DNA of 64,000 bases from DATJGS01 sp035494735 (GTDB taxonomy: Bacteria; Eisenbacteria; RBG-16-71-46). Positions 33,840 through 41,741 of the stretch are shown piece by piece (the stretch's first letter is position 1; every line of letters begins with the position of its first letter). The position numbers were made by a program, and so were the translations under genes. The DNA is taken from assembly GCA_035494735.1 (NCBI GenBank), contig DATJGS010000037.1, forward strand, positions 62,001 through 126,000, in the 5' to 3' direction. The notes beneath the pieces are model-generated. The model made no database searches. It worked only from the letters and a program-made list of their open reading frames with translations, and was not told the DNA's origin.

Positions 33840-34805
33840 TCATCGGCGCGCGAGCGCCTGCTGTGCGAACTGGGAGATCACGGTCGCGAGCGTGTCCGGC
33901 TGATCGGACGCGATGAGTCCCGCGGCCTTCGCGATGTGACGCGTCGTGACGCCGGCCGGGTCGTCCCAGCCCATGGCCTTGCTCACCTCCGGCCAGGTCT
34001 TGCCCTCGGGCAGCGCATGATCGGTGAGCACGAGCAGCATCGGCGTCTTCAGGCCCTTGAGCGAACGGCCGCCGTCCACGCTCAGCAACTCGCGCATGTA
34101 CGACTTGATCGTGACCTGCGGCACTTGCGAGGCGACGGCGTGGATGGCCACGCCCTGCGCCGAGTCGCGGCCCATCTTCATGAACACGAGGCGCAGCACC
34201 TGGTCGTAGTTCTGGTCCATGAAGTCGACGAAGTGGCTCTTCATCTGATCGTCGACCGGAATCGGCGAGCGCAGCGTGACGTCGATCAGCACGAGGCCGC
34301 GCTGGTGCTCGGGGTGCATGCTGGCCGCCATGAGCGCGAGCAGTCCGCCGACGCCCTGCCCAACGACGACCGTGCTCTCCGCGTTCTGCTTCGCGAGCAC
34401 CAGGTCGAGGGACGCGGCCGCCGCCTCGAGCGAAAACGGATCGGGCAACGCGCTCTCGCCGTGCCCCGGCAGGTCCACGAGCACGACGTGATAGTTCGCG
34501 AGCAGACGCCGCGCGGCCGGCATCCAGCCCATGCGCGCCGCGCCCAGACCGTGGACGAGCACGACCGTCGGGCCGTGGCCGAACTCCGTGGTCTTGAGCG
34601 CGACGGGCCCCGAGGCGGCGCCGGCCATGCCGGCCAGCGCCAGCGCGGCGAGCGCGAGCGGCGCGGCGGCGAGCGCGAGCGGCGCGGCGACGCGCGCGAA
34701 AAAACGGGCGGCCGGGCGCGCCCGCGGGTGCGGGGCGGCCGGCGACGAGGATGTCGGTTCAGCGGTCTCGGCGTTCTTCGCGTTCTTCGCGTGCTCGGCG
34801 TTCAA
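33840..34805 (-). CDS. Alpha/beta hydrolase paralogue lacking catalytic Ser and His (probable pseudoenzyme)
   Basis: A 321-residue protein starting at TTG 34805 with GGAGG 6 bases upstream. A repetitive N-terminus (AEHAKNAKNAETAE) and a signal-like hydrophobic stretch (residues ~36-62) precede the hydrolase fold: VVLVHGLGAARMGW and DLPGHGESALPDPFSL are nearly identical to the paralogue at 30929-31783. The nucleophile elbow, however, reads GQGVGG, with G151 in place of the catalytic serine, and the terminal GCGHF of the paralogue is replaced by KAAGLI, so the catalytic histidine is also gone. The reading frame is intact, which suggests a retained binding or regulatory role rather than decay. 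Confidence 0.85.
   Translation of the reverse strand: MNAEHAKNAKNAETAEPTSSSPAAPHPRARPAARFFARVAAPLALAAAPLALAALALAGMAGAASGPVALKTTEFGHGPTVVLVHGLGAARMGWMPAARRLLANYHVVLVDLPGHGESALPDPFSLEAAAASLDLVLAKQNAESTVVVGQGVGGLLALMAASMHPEHQRGLVLIDVTLRSPIPVDDQMKSHFVDFMDQNYDQVLRLVFMKMGRDSAQGVAIHAVASQVPQVTIKSYMRELLSVDGGRSLKGLKTPMLLVLTDHALPEGKTWPEVSKAMGWDDPAGVTTRHIAKAAGLIASDQPDTLATVISQFAQQALARR
34763..34798. repeat. Short tandem 9-mer repeat at the start of the pseudoenzyme gene
   Basis: Four 9-base units in a row, CGGTCTCGG, CGTTCTTCG, CGTTCTTCG and CGTGCTCGG, encode the AEHAKNAKNAETAE stretch on the minus strand. Confidence 0.6.
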
Positions 34806-34849
34806 TGAGTGCCTCCGTGCGGGCGCGATCTTACCCGCGATCTTTTCGC

Positions 34850-34878
34850 TTGCGAACTGCACGTATGTGCAGTACCGT
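34850..34878 (+). promoter_or_regulatory. Promoter of the small protein-dinB operon
   Basis: TTGCGA (34850-34855) and TACCGT (34873-34878) are separated by exactly 17 bases. The spacer is almost entirely filled by the dyad at 34856-34873. The ATG at 34897 lies 18 bases after the -10. Confidence 0.6.
34856..34873. promoter_or_regulatory. Candidate LexA (SOS) operator
   Basis: ACTGCACGTATGTGCAGT is a perfect 7-bp inverted repeat with a 4-base centre. Its core TGCAC-GTAT-GTGCA fits TGCNC-N4-GTGCA, the LexA box known from Fibrobacter succinogenes. It sits between the -35 and -10 of a promoter leading into dinB, where repressor binding would block RNA polymerase. Confidence 0.7.
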
Positions 34879-34896
34879 GCCTCTCGCCAGGTCCCA

Positions 34897-35148
34897 ATGC
34901 GACTCGAAACCCTCGATGAAGCCGTCACCGTTCGCGCCGACTTCCAGGGCGGCGCCGTCACCCCGCTGGCTTTTCGCCGGCGGGGCCGCGAGCACCGGAT
35001 CGTGCGGGTGAATGCCCGTTGGATCGACAGGGTGCCGCGGCATCCTCACTTCTATTTCTCGGTGACGGACGAGAGCGGGGACGTCTATCAGCTGCAGCTG
35101 CAGAGCGGCGACCTGGTGTGGTGGCTGGACTCGGTGACGCTCGAATGA
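34897..35148 (+). CDS. Small protein encoded with DinB (DUF6504-like)
   Basis: An 83-residue protein. The core PLAFRRRGREHRIVRVNARWID and the ending YQLQLQSGDLVWWLDSVTLE resemble the short DUF6504-type proteins often encoded beside Y-family polymerase genes. The ATG at 34897 lies 18 bases after the predicted -10. The stop overlaps the dinB start by 4 bases (ATGA), giving tight coupling. It is predicted to be beta-rich and soluble. A role as accessory factor in translesion synthesis is inferred only from position. Confidence 0.75.
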   Translation: MRLETLDEAVTVRADFQGGAVTPLAFRRRGREHRIVRVNARWIDRVPRHPHFYFSVTDESGDVYQLQLQSGDLVWWLDSVTLE

Positions 35149-36623
35149 CGGGCGTCCCCTCCCTCACCGCGGCGCCGGGTGGAGCGCAACGTGCGCCTCA
35201 CCCCTCTGCGACGCACAGGACGGCACCCGTCGAAGCAGAGCCGGGCGCCGCGGTGAAGGACGAAAACTCCGAGAGCGGTGCTGCGACCGACGCCGGTATC
35301 GCGGGGATCACCGGACCCGTCGGCGCAGCCCGCTCCGGAGCTGATGTTCCGGGCCGCCACGTCGGAAGCCCAGCCGCGCCGTCTCTGGCCGAAGCCGCGC
35401 CCGCCGCCGAGGCCGCGCGCGAAACCCTCGTGCTGCACGTCGACATCGACGCGTTCTTCGCTTCGATCGAGCAGCAGCGCGACCCGCGCCTGGCCGGGCG
35501 GCCGGTCATCGTCGGCGCCGGCGTCATCGCGTCGTGCTCGTACGAGGCGCGTGCGTTCGGCTTGAAGGCCGGCATGCCGCTGTCCGAGGCCAGGCGCCTG
35601 TGCCCGAAGGCCGTCATCGTGGACGGCCACGCCCAGGTCTATCGCTGTTTCGCCGAGCGCATCTTCGAGCGCTGCCGCCAGATCGCGCCCGCGGTCGAGA
35701 CGTACCTCGACGAGGCGTACTGCGACCTCTCCGGCACGGAGCGCCTGCACGGCGACCCGCTCGCCGCCGTGGCCGCGCTCAAGCGCGACATCCGCGAGTC
35801 GACCGGCCTCGGCGTGACGTGCGGGCTCGGGCCGAATCGCATGCTCGCGAAACTGATCGGCAAGACCGTGAAGCCCGACGGCCTCGCGCGCATCGCGGCC
35901 GTGGACGCCGAGGACTTCCTGACGGCGCGCCCGATCGAGCAGCTGGCCGGCGTCGGCCACGCGCACGCGCGCACGTTGCGCTCGATGAACCTGCACACCA
36001 TCGGCGACCTGCGCGCGCTGCCGGTCGCCGCGCTGGAAGCGCTGTTCGGCGCGCCCGGACGGCAGCTCTTCCAGCGCTGCCGCGGTTTCGACACCATCGC
36101 GGTCAGCGAGCGCGAGGTGCCGGTCTCGATCTCGCGCGAGACCTCGTTCCACCGCGACACCGCCGAGCGCACGGAGATCGAAGGCATGCTCGAATACCTG
36201 GCCTCGCGCGCGTGCCGCGCGGCGCGCGACCTGGGGCTGCGCGCCCGCACCGTGGCGCTGCGCCTCCGCTACTCGGACGGCGAATGCCTCGAGCGCGCGC
36301 GTTCGCTCGGCATGCCGAGCGACGCCGATCCGGCCGTGGTCGACCTGGCGCGCGCGCTGCTGCAGCGCCTGTTCACGCGGCGCGTCGCGCTGCACGCGGT
36401 CGGGATGACGCTGTCCAGCTTCACGCGCACCGGCGTCGAGCAGGGCTCGCTGTTCGACGAGCCCGAAGCCGGCCGCCAGGCCGCGCTGTACCGCGCGTTC
36501 GACGGCGTGCGCGAGGCGTACGGCCACGGCGTGCTGGTCTCGGGACGCGCGCTGCACCTGAAAGGGCGGCTCGAAGAGGATCGCCATGGCTTCGTGCTGC
36601 GCACGCCGTCGCTGACCCGTTAG
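35145..36623 (+). CDS. dinB: DNA polymerase IV (Y-family translesion polymerase)
   Basis: A 492-residue polymerase. Catalytic residues are present: LHVDIDAFFASIEQQ near residue 97, the second acidic pair in TYLDEAYCDLSG, and the nucleotide-binding YEARAFGLKAGM. HhH segments (AGVGHAHARTL, TIGDLRAL) and the little-finger domain (RETSFHRDTAERTEI) follow. Near the C-terminus QGSLFDEPE is a good beta-clamp-binding motif. Because of the ATGA overlap I keep the start at 35145, which leaves a ~95-residue low-complexity, A/G/P-rich N-terminal extension absent from typical DinB proteins (~350-420 residues). Expression is probably SOS-controlled through the box at 34856-34873. Confidence 0.93.
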   Translation: MTGVPSLTAAPGGAQRAPHPSATHRTAPVEAEPGAAVKDENSESGAATDAGIAGITGPVGAARSGADVPGRHVGSPAAPSLAEAAPAAEAARETLVLHVDIDAFFASIEQQRDPRLAGRPVIVGAGVIASCSYEARAFGLKAGMPLSEARRLCPKAVIVDGHAQVYRCFAERIFERCRQIAPAVETYLDEAYCDLSGTERLHGDPLAAVAALKRDIRESTGLGVTCGLGPNRMLAKLIGKTVKPDGLARIAAVDAEDFLTARPIEQLAGVGHAHARTLRSMNLHTIGDLRALPVAALEALFGAPGRQLFQRCRGFDTIAVSEREVPVSISRETSFHRDTAERTEIEGMLEYLASRACRAARDLGLRARTVALRLRYSDGECLERARSLGMPSDADPAVVDLARALLQRLFTRRVALHAVGMTLSSFTRTGVEQGSLFDEPEAGRQAALYRAFDGVREAYGHGVLVSGRALHLKGRLEEDRHGFVLRTPSLTR

Positions 36624-36633
36624 TCCACCCACC

Positions 36634-36659
36634 CCGCGCGCGCACTCGAGCGCGCGCGG
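36634..36659 (+). terminator. Perfect hairpin after dinB
   Basis: CCGCGCGCGC (36634-36643) pairs perfectly with GCGCGCGCGG (36650-36659) around loop ACTCGA, 11 bases after the dinB stop. There is no T-run. It probably marks an RNA 3' end or attenuates read-through into the next gene. Confidence 0.5.
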
Positions 36660-36678
36660 CAACGTCCCGGAGGATTCC

Positions 36679-37041
36679 ATGCCCGATCCCACGCTGCTCG
36701 GACTGCGCACCGTCGTCTACCGCACGCCCGACCTCGCGCGCGGCAAGGAGTGGTACGGCTCCCTGCTCGGCGTCGCGCCGTACTTCGACCAGCCGTTCTA
36801 CGTCGGCTTCAACGTCGGCGGCTTCGAGCTGGGACTGCTGCCCGACGACGACGGCATGGCGGTCACGTATTGGGGCGTCGCCAAGATGTCGGCGGCGTGG
36901 CCGCGGCTGCTGGAACTCGGCGCGACCCCGGTCACGGCGCCCCAGGACGTGGGCGACGGCATCCTCGTGGCCAGCGCGCGCGACCCGTTCGGGAACCTGA
37001 TCGGGCTCATCGAGAACCCGCACTACCCGAACACGGCGTAG
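36679..37041 (+). CDS. VOC (glyoxalase/bleomycin-resistance fold) family protein
   Basis: A 120-residue single-domain protein with GGAGG 5 bases before the ATG. The sequence shows paired beta-alpha-beta-beta-beta units: TVVYRTPDLARGKEWYGSLLG, FYVGFNVGGFELGLLPDD, KMSAAWPRLLELGATPV and RDPFGNLIGLIENPHY. The last is the classic VOC ending with a potential metal-binding E. Family members bind or convert small metabolites, or sequester antibiotics. No neighbour defines the ligand. Confidence 0.85.
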   Translation: MPDPTLLGLRTVVYRTPDLARGKEWYGSLLGVAPYFDQPFYVGFNVGGFELGLLPDDDGMAVTYWGVAKMSAAWPRLLELGATPVTAPQDVGDGILVASARDPFGNLIGLIENPHYPNTA

Positions 37042-37087
37042 CACGGCGCTCAAGGAGCGGGGGGCGACGTGCCGATACCACGGCATC

Positions 37088-37837
37088 ATGGTGTCTCCCG
37101 TCCGCAGGCCCCAACCGCCTCCACCGCCCGATCCGCTGCTGGTGCGGCTGTTCACGCAGCCGCTGTCCAGCCAGCAGGTCGAACGCCGTGCGCGCCAGAC
37201 GCTGCGCCCGGCGGTGCGCGTGCTGCTCGTGATGGTGCCGGTGGCGCTGCTCGCCGGGCTCGGCTACGCCGCGTTCGACCTGTGGTCGCAGCTGCCGCCC
37301 ACGCTCGTGCCGCGCCATCGCCCGGAAGCCCTGTGCTTCGCGCTGGCGGCGGCCGATCCGGTGACCGGCGATCATTTCCAGCCGCCCATGCACATCGAGC
37401 CGAGCGCGGCGCTGATGCGCTCGCGTTTCACGCCGAGCACGCCGGCCGGCGCGGCGCTGCGCGAGGTCATGCACCTCGACGAGAGCATGGTGCTGAGCGA
37501 GGCGTCGCGTCACGTCGGCGACTTCGACGTGTCCGTGCTGTGGCTGTACCTGCCGCCGGGCGCCGGCCCGGGCGACGGCTCGGACGACGCGCGCCACTGG
37601 CTCGTGCTGTGCTGGATGGAGGGCGGCGATCTCGCGGTGTGCAACTTCCGCTTCGCCGGCGAAGGCCGTCAGCTCGACGCCGACGAGCACCAGTGGGGCC
37701 AGCGCCTCGTCAATCGCCTGCTCGTGCCCGCGAACTTCGAAGCCGGCGTGCTCCCGACCGTGCGCCTGCGCATGCCGCGCGGCACGACCATGCCGGCGTT
37801 CGGCCCGCCCGCGGCGCAGTCGATCGCCGCGCAGTAA
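37088..37837 (+). CDS. Hypothetical single-pass membrane protein
   Basis: A 249-residue protein of no recognised family. A proline-rich N-terminus (RRPQPPPPPDP) precedes one membrane helix (residues ~46-66, VLLVMVPVALLAGLGYAAF) and a soluble domain with W-rich strands (WLYLPPGAG, HWLVLCWMEGGDLAVCNF, HQWGQRLVNRLL). Codon use and a clean frame suggest a real gene. The ATG at 37088 lacks a strong ribosome binding site. Confidence 0.65.
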   Translation: MVSPVRRPQPPPPPDPLLVRLFTQPLSSQQVERRARQTLRPAVRVLLVMVPVALLAGLGYAAFDLWSQLPPTLVPRHRPEALCFALAAADPVTGDHFQPPMHIEPSAALMRSRFTPSTPAGAALREVMHLDESMVLSEASRHVGDFDVSVLWLYLPPGAGPGDGSDDARHWLVLCWMEGGDLAVCNFRFAGEGRQLDADEHQWGQRLVNRLLVPANFEAGVLPTVRLRMPRGTTMPAFGPPAAQSIAAQ

Positions 37838-37881
37838 CCGATCGCGACGCGCCCGCCGGCCACCGCGAGCCCTATCGCGCG

Positions 37882-38352
37882 CTACCGGCTCGCGCCGACC
37901 TTCGCCCCGTCCGGACGGTCCTTGAGGCAGATCAACGTCTGCGTGCCGAACGCGCAGCGCGACGCTTCGCCCGCCTTCAGCACCTCGACCTCGAGCATGC
38001 ACACGGTGAGCGTGCGCCCCGAGCGCACGACGCGCCCGGTCGCGATCAGTCGCTCGCCGTCGGCCGGCGCCAGCAGGTGCATGCGGTACTCGACGCTCAG
38101 CACGGACGACTCTTTCGGCATGAGCGTGTAGCCCGCGTAGCCGCCGGCGCTGTCCGCGATCGTGCCGACGATGCCGGCGTGGAAGTAACCGTGCTGTTGC
38201 GTCAGGTCGTCGCGGAACGGCAGCTCGATCGTGCACAGCCCGGGCTCGACGCGCGTCAGCTCGGCGCCGATCAGCGTCATGACGCGCTGGCGCACGAAGC
38301 TGTCGCGCACGCGGCGCGCGAAGTCGGGATCGCGGGGTTCGAGCGAGGGCAT
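37882..38352 (-). CDS. PaaI-like hotdog-fold thioesterase
   Basis: A 156-residue protein. The hotdog pattern is clear: LTQQHGYFHAGIVGTIADSAGGYAGYT, with the HGG-like turn and acidic catalytic position, then SVLSVEYRMHLLAPADGERLIATGRVVRSGRTL. The start at ATG 38352 is chosen because a -10-like TAGCAT (38368-38363) would overlap the alternative ATG at 38364. Members hydrolyse acyl- or aryl-CoA thioesters. It is divergent from dnaE2. Confidence 0.85.
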   Translation of the reverse strand: MPSLEPRDPDFARRVRDSFVRQRVMTLIGAELTRVEPGLCTIELPFRDDLTQQHGYFHAGIVGTIADSAGGYAGYTLMPKESSVLSVEYRMHLLAPADGERLIATGRVVRSGRTLTVCMLEVEVLKAGEASRCAFGTQTLICLKDRPDGAKVGASR

Positions 38353-38362
38353 GGCCGCGTGC

Positions 38363-38368
38363 ATGCTA
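38363..38368 (-). promoter_or_regulatory. -10-like hexamer TAGCAT upstream of the thioesterase gene
   Basis: TAGCAT on the minus strand ends 10 bases before the ATG at 38352 with no ribosome binding site between, consistent with a leaderless or very short leader. Confidence 0.3.
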
Positions 38369-38459
38369 GCACCGGCGCGGCGCGCGGCGCGCGAGTCCGG
38401 CGCGGCGTCTGCGCGTGGTGCGGCGACGGCGCGGGCGCGCGGTTCGCCGCGGGCGTCCG

Positions 38460-41400
38460 ATGACGCACACGCTCGCTCCCGCGTTCGTGCCGCTGCGCGT
38501 GCGCTCGCACGGCTCGTTGCTCGAGGGCACCGCCTCACCCGAGCAGCTCGTCCGGACCGCGCTCGAGCGCGGCGCGCACGCGCTCGCGCTGACCGACCGC
38601 AACAACCTCTACCTCGCGATCCGCTTCTGGCAGGCGGCGCACGCCGAGGGCCTCGTGCCGCTGCCCGGCGCCGAGCTGGTGACGGCCGACGCGGCGGCCT
38701 TGCTGCTGCCGCTCGACCGCCGCGGCTGGGCGCGGCTGTGCGCGCTGCTCACCGCGCGGCATCTGGACCCGGCGTTCGATCTGATCGCGGCGCTCGGCGA
38801 AGGCGCGGCCGGGCTCCACGTGATCGTCGAGACGCCGGCGCTCGCGGCTTCGCTGCTGGCGGCCGGCGTCCCGGCGGCGCGCGCGACGGGCGCGGGAGCC
38901 TCCGGCGGGCTGTGGCTCGGCGTGCGCGGGCTTTCTTTCGAGCGCCCGCGCCTGGCCGAGCGGCTCGACGCGGCGCGCGCGCTCGGCGTGCCGGCGGTCG
39001 CGACCGGCGATTGCGTGATGCTGAATCCGCTCGACCACGACGCGCACGCCATCGCCATGACCGCGGCGCGCGGCGAGCTGCTCGAGCGCATGCCGCCCGG
39101 CGCGTTCGCGACGCGCGACGCGTGGCTCGCGTCCCCCGCGGAGTGGACGCGCCGCGTGCGCGCGCTCTGCACGGGCGCCGGGCGGCCCGAGGCCGCGGCC
39201 GTGCTGCTCGCGCACAACGTCGAGCTGGCGGCGCGCTGCCGGCTCGAGCTGGAGCTGGGCACGCCGATCTTCCCGCGGCATCCCGAAGTGCAGGGCGCCG
39301 AGGGCCTGGCGCGCCTCCAGCGCCTGTGCGACGACGGCGTGCGCTGGCGGTATGGCGGGGGGCGGGCGACGGCGGGCGCGCACGGGCCGGCGGCGTACGC
39401 GGCGCCGGCGCCCCCCGCGTCGCCCGGCGCGCGCGCCACGACCGTCCGCGCCGCGGGCGCGCGCCTCGCGGAAGAGCTGTCGATGATCGCGCGCATGGGC
39501 TTCACCGATTACTTCCTGCTCGTCGCCGAGATCGTCGGCTTCGCGCGCGCGCGCGGCATCCCGACCGTGGGCCGCGGCTCGGGCGCAGGCTCGATCGTGG
39601 CGTACGTGCTCGGCATCACGAACGTCGACCCGCTGCGCTACAACCTGTACTTCGAACGCTTCCTCAATCCGTCGCGGCGCGACTGCCCGGATCTCGACAT
39701 CGATCTGTGCTGGAAGCGCCGCGACGAAGTGATCGCGCACGTGTACGACGCGTACGGGCACGATCGCGTCGCCATGATCTCGACGCACGCCACGCTGGGC
39801 GCGCGCTCGGCGTTCCGCGAGACCGCGAAGGCGCTCGGCGTGCCGAACGCGCGCGTGAACGTGCTGGCGAAGCGCGTGCCGCGCGATCTCGAGGCGCCGT
39901 ACGCGCCGAAGCTCGCCGCGTTCGCGGGCGGGCGCGACGTGGATTGGCGCGAGCCGGTGCTGGCGCGCGCGCTGGCGCTGGCCGAGAAGCTGTCGGGCGC
40001 GCCGCGGCACCTGTCCGTGCACGCGGGCGGACTCGTGATCGCGGACCGGCCGCTCACCCACTACGTGCCGCTCGAGCGTGCGGCCAAGAACGTGGTCGTG
40101 ACGCAGTTCGAGATGCGCGCGATCGAGGCGATCGGCCTGGTCAAGATGGACCTGCTCGGCAACCGCGCGCTGACCGAGATCGGCGACTGCGCGAGCCTCG
40201 TCACGCGGCGCGGCGGTCCGGTGATCGACGTCGACGCGATCCCCGACGACGACCCCGCGACCGCGGCGCGCGTCGGCGCGGGCGCGACGCTGAACTGCTT
40301 CCAGCTCGAGTCTCCGGCCATGCGCCACCTGCTGCGCATGATCGCGGCGCGCAACCTCGACGACACGATCGCCGCGGTCGCGCTCGTGCGCCCCGGGCCC
40401 GCCGGCTCACCGGGCGGCGAAGGGCGCGATCGCAACACGAAGGAGACGTTCTGCCGCCGCCAGCGCGGCCTCGAGCCCTCCGTGTTCGCGCACCCGCGCC
40501 TCGAGCCCGTGTTGCGCGAGACGCACGGGCTGATGCTGTACGAAGAAGACGTCATGCGCGTCGCCGCCGCGCTCACGCCGCTGACGCTGGCCGAGGGCGA
40601 CGACCTGCGCCGCGCCATCGCCCACGCGCGCGACGACGAGGAGTTCCGCGCGCTCGAGCGCGGCTTCGTCACGCAGGCCCGGCGCGAAGGCGTCGACGAT
40701 GCGAGCGCCCACGCCGTGTGGCGCGAGCTGACGCGCTTCGCCGCGTACGCGTTCTGCCGCGCGCACGCCGCCGGCTACGGGCGCCTCGGCTGGCAGGCCG
40801 CGTACCTGAAGACGCACTTCCCCGCCGAATACGCGGTGTCGATCCTCAACCATCACGCCGGCATGTATCCGACGTGGGTGCACGTCGAGGACCTGCGCCG
40901 CCAGGGCGCGTGTTTCCTGCCGCCGTGCGCGGCGCGCTCGACGTGGGACTCGGCGTACGAAGCGGGCGCCGTACGCGTCGGGCTCGGGCGCGTGCTCGGG
41001 CTGTCGGAGGCGACGGGCGCGCGCATCGCCGGCGAGCGCGCGGCGCGGCCGTTCGCCAGCCTCGCCGACTTCGCGGACCGCGCGCGGCCCAGCTCCGACG
41101 AACTCGAGACGCTGATCCGCGCGGGCGCGCTCGACTTCGCGGGGCGCTCGCGGCCCGCGCTGTTGCTGGAAGCGCGCGTGGCCGCAGGGCGCGGCGGCGC
41201 GGCCGGAGGCGCGCGGGCGCTGGTACGCGCGCCGGCGCTGGCCGCGAACGACGGCACACCCGTGCTGCCGACGGCGGTCGCCACGGTGCTGACGCCCGAG
41301 CTGCCCGAGTTCTCGCTCGAACAGCGCGTGCGCGGCGAGCTGGAGGCGCTCGGCCTATGGTTCAGCGCGCATCCGCTCGACGTGATGCTGCCGCCGGGTG

Positions 41401-41741
41401 CGCGCGACGGCACGGTGCGCGCGGCGGCGTTGCCTAGGCACGCCGGGCGCCGCGTCGCGGTCGTCGGCATGCCGTGCGCGCAGCGCGGCGTCGAGACGCG
41501 CAGCGGCGACATGATGCTGTTCCTCACCGTCGCCGACGAGAGCGGGCTCGTCGAATGCGCGCTGTTCCCCGACACGTATCGCGCGTGCGCCGCGGCGACG
41601 CGCGGCGAGATCGTGCGCGTGGAGGGTCGCGTCGACGAAACGCTGGATTCCGTGACGCTGGGCGCGGAGCGCGTGGAAATGCTGTCCGCGTCGCGCGACA
41701 CGCCGCACGGCCGCCAGGGACGCGGCCAACATCACCATTGA
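38460..41741 (+). CDS. dnaE2: Error-prone DNA polymerase III alpha subunit, DnaE2/ImuC type
   Basis: A 1093-residue C-family polymerase of the usual DnaE2 length. The N-terminal PHP region (RSHGSLLEGTASPEQLV, ALALTDRNNLY) is recognisable but the TDH of active PHP domains reads TDR, so metal binding is probably impaired. Polymerase motifs are intact: TVGRGSGAGSIVAYVLGIT, the catalytic PDLDIDLCWKRRDEV, HAGGLVIAD, and the third Asp in LVKMDLLGNRALTEI. After HhH segments (HAAGYGRLGWQAAYLKTHFPAEY) the protein ends in an OB domain (GLVECALFPDTYRAC). It extends damaged or mismatched termini during mutagenic repair. imuA and imuB are not in the window; dinB lies 2 kb upstream and may supply the Y-family partner. 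Confidence 0.93.
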   Translation: MTHTLAPAFVPLRVRSHGSLLEGTASPEQLVRTALERGAHALALTDRNNLYLAIRFWQAAHAEGLVPLPGAELVTADAAALLLPLDRRGWARLCALLTARHLDPAFDLIAALGEGAAGLHVIVETPALAASLLAAGVPAARATGAGASGGLWLGVRGLSFERPRLAERLDAARALGVPAVATGDCVMLNPLDHDAHAIAMTAARGELLERMPPGAFATRDAWLASPAEWTRRVRALCTGAGRPEAAAVLLAHNVELAARCRLELELGTPIFPRHPEVQGAEGLARLQRLCDDGVRWRYGGGRATAGAHGPAAYAAPAPPASPGARATTVRAAGARLAEELSMIARMGFTDYFLLVAEIVGFARARGIPTVGRGSGAGSIVAYVLGITNVDPLRYNLYFERFLNPSRRDCPDLDIDLCWKRRDEVIAHVYDAYGHDRVAMISTHATLGARSAFRETAKALGVPNARVNVLAKRVPRDLEAPYAPKLAAFAGGRDVDWREPVLARALALAEKLSGAPRHLSVHAGGLVIADRPLTHYVPLERAAKNVVVTQFEMRAIEAIGLVKMDLLGNRALTEIGDCASLVTRRGGPVIDVDAIPDDDPATAARVGAGATLNCFQLESPAMRHLLRMIAARNLDDTIAAVALVRPGPAGSPGGEGRDRNTKETFCRRQRGLEPSVFAHPRLEPVLRETHGLMLYEEDVMRVAAALTPLTLAEGDDLRRAIAHARDDEEFRALERGFVTQARREGVDDASAHAVWRELTRFAAYAFCRAHAAGYGRLGWQAAYLKTHFPAEYAVSILNHHAGMYPTWVHVEDLRRQGACFLPPCAARSTWDSAYEAGAVRVGLGRVLGLSEATGARIAGERAARPFASLADFADRARPSSDELETLIRAGALDFAGRSRPALLLEARVAAGRGGAAGGARALVRAPALAANDGTPVLPTAVATVLTPELPEFSLEQRVRGELEALGLWFSAHPLDVMLPPGARDGTVRAAALPRHAGRRVAVVGMPCAQRGVETRSGDMMLFLTVADESGLVECALFPDTYRACAAATRGEIVRVEGRVDETLDSVTLGAERVEMLSASRDTPHGRQGRGQHHH

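Noticed and set aside
38357..38375. GTGC-N6-GCAC element upstream of dnaE2 considered as a second LexA box
   Set aside because: It does not fit TGCNC-N4-GTGCA: spacing and half-sites differ, and it overlaps the -10 of the divergent thioesterase gene.
38231..41437. 1068-residue open frame in the dnaE2 region
   Set aside because: It is the out-of-frame shadow of dnaE2; polymerase motifs are only in the 38460-41741 frame.
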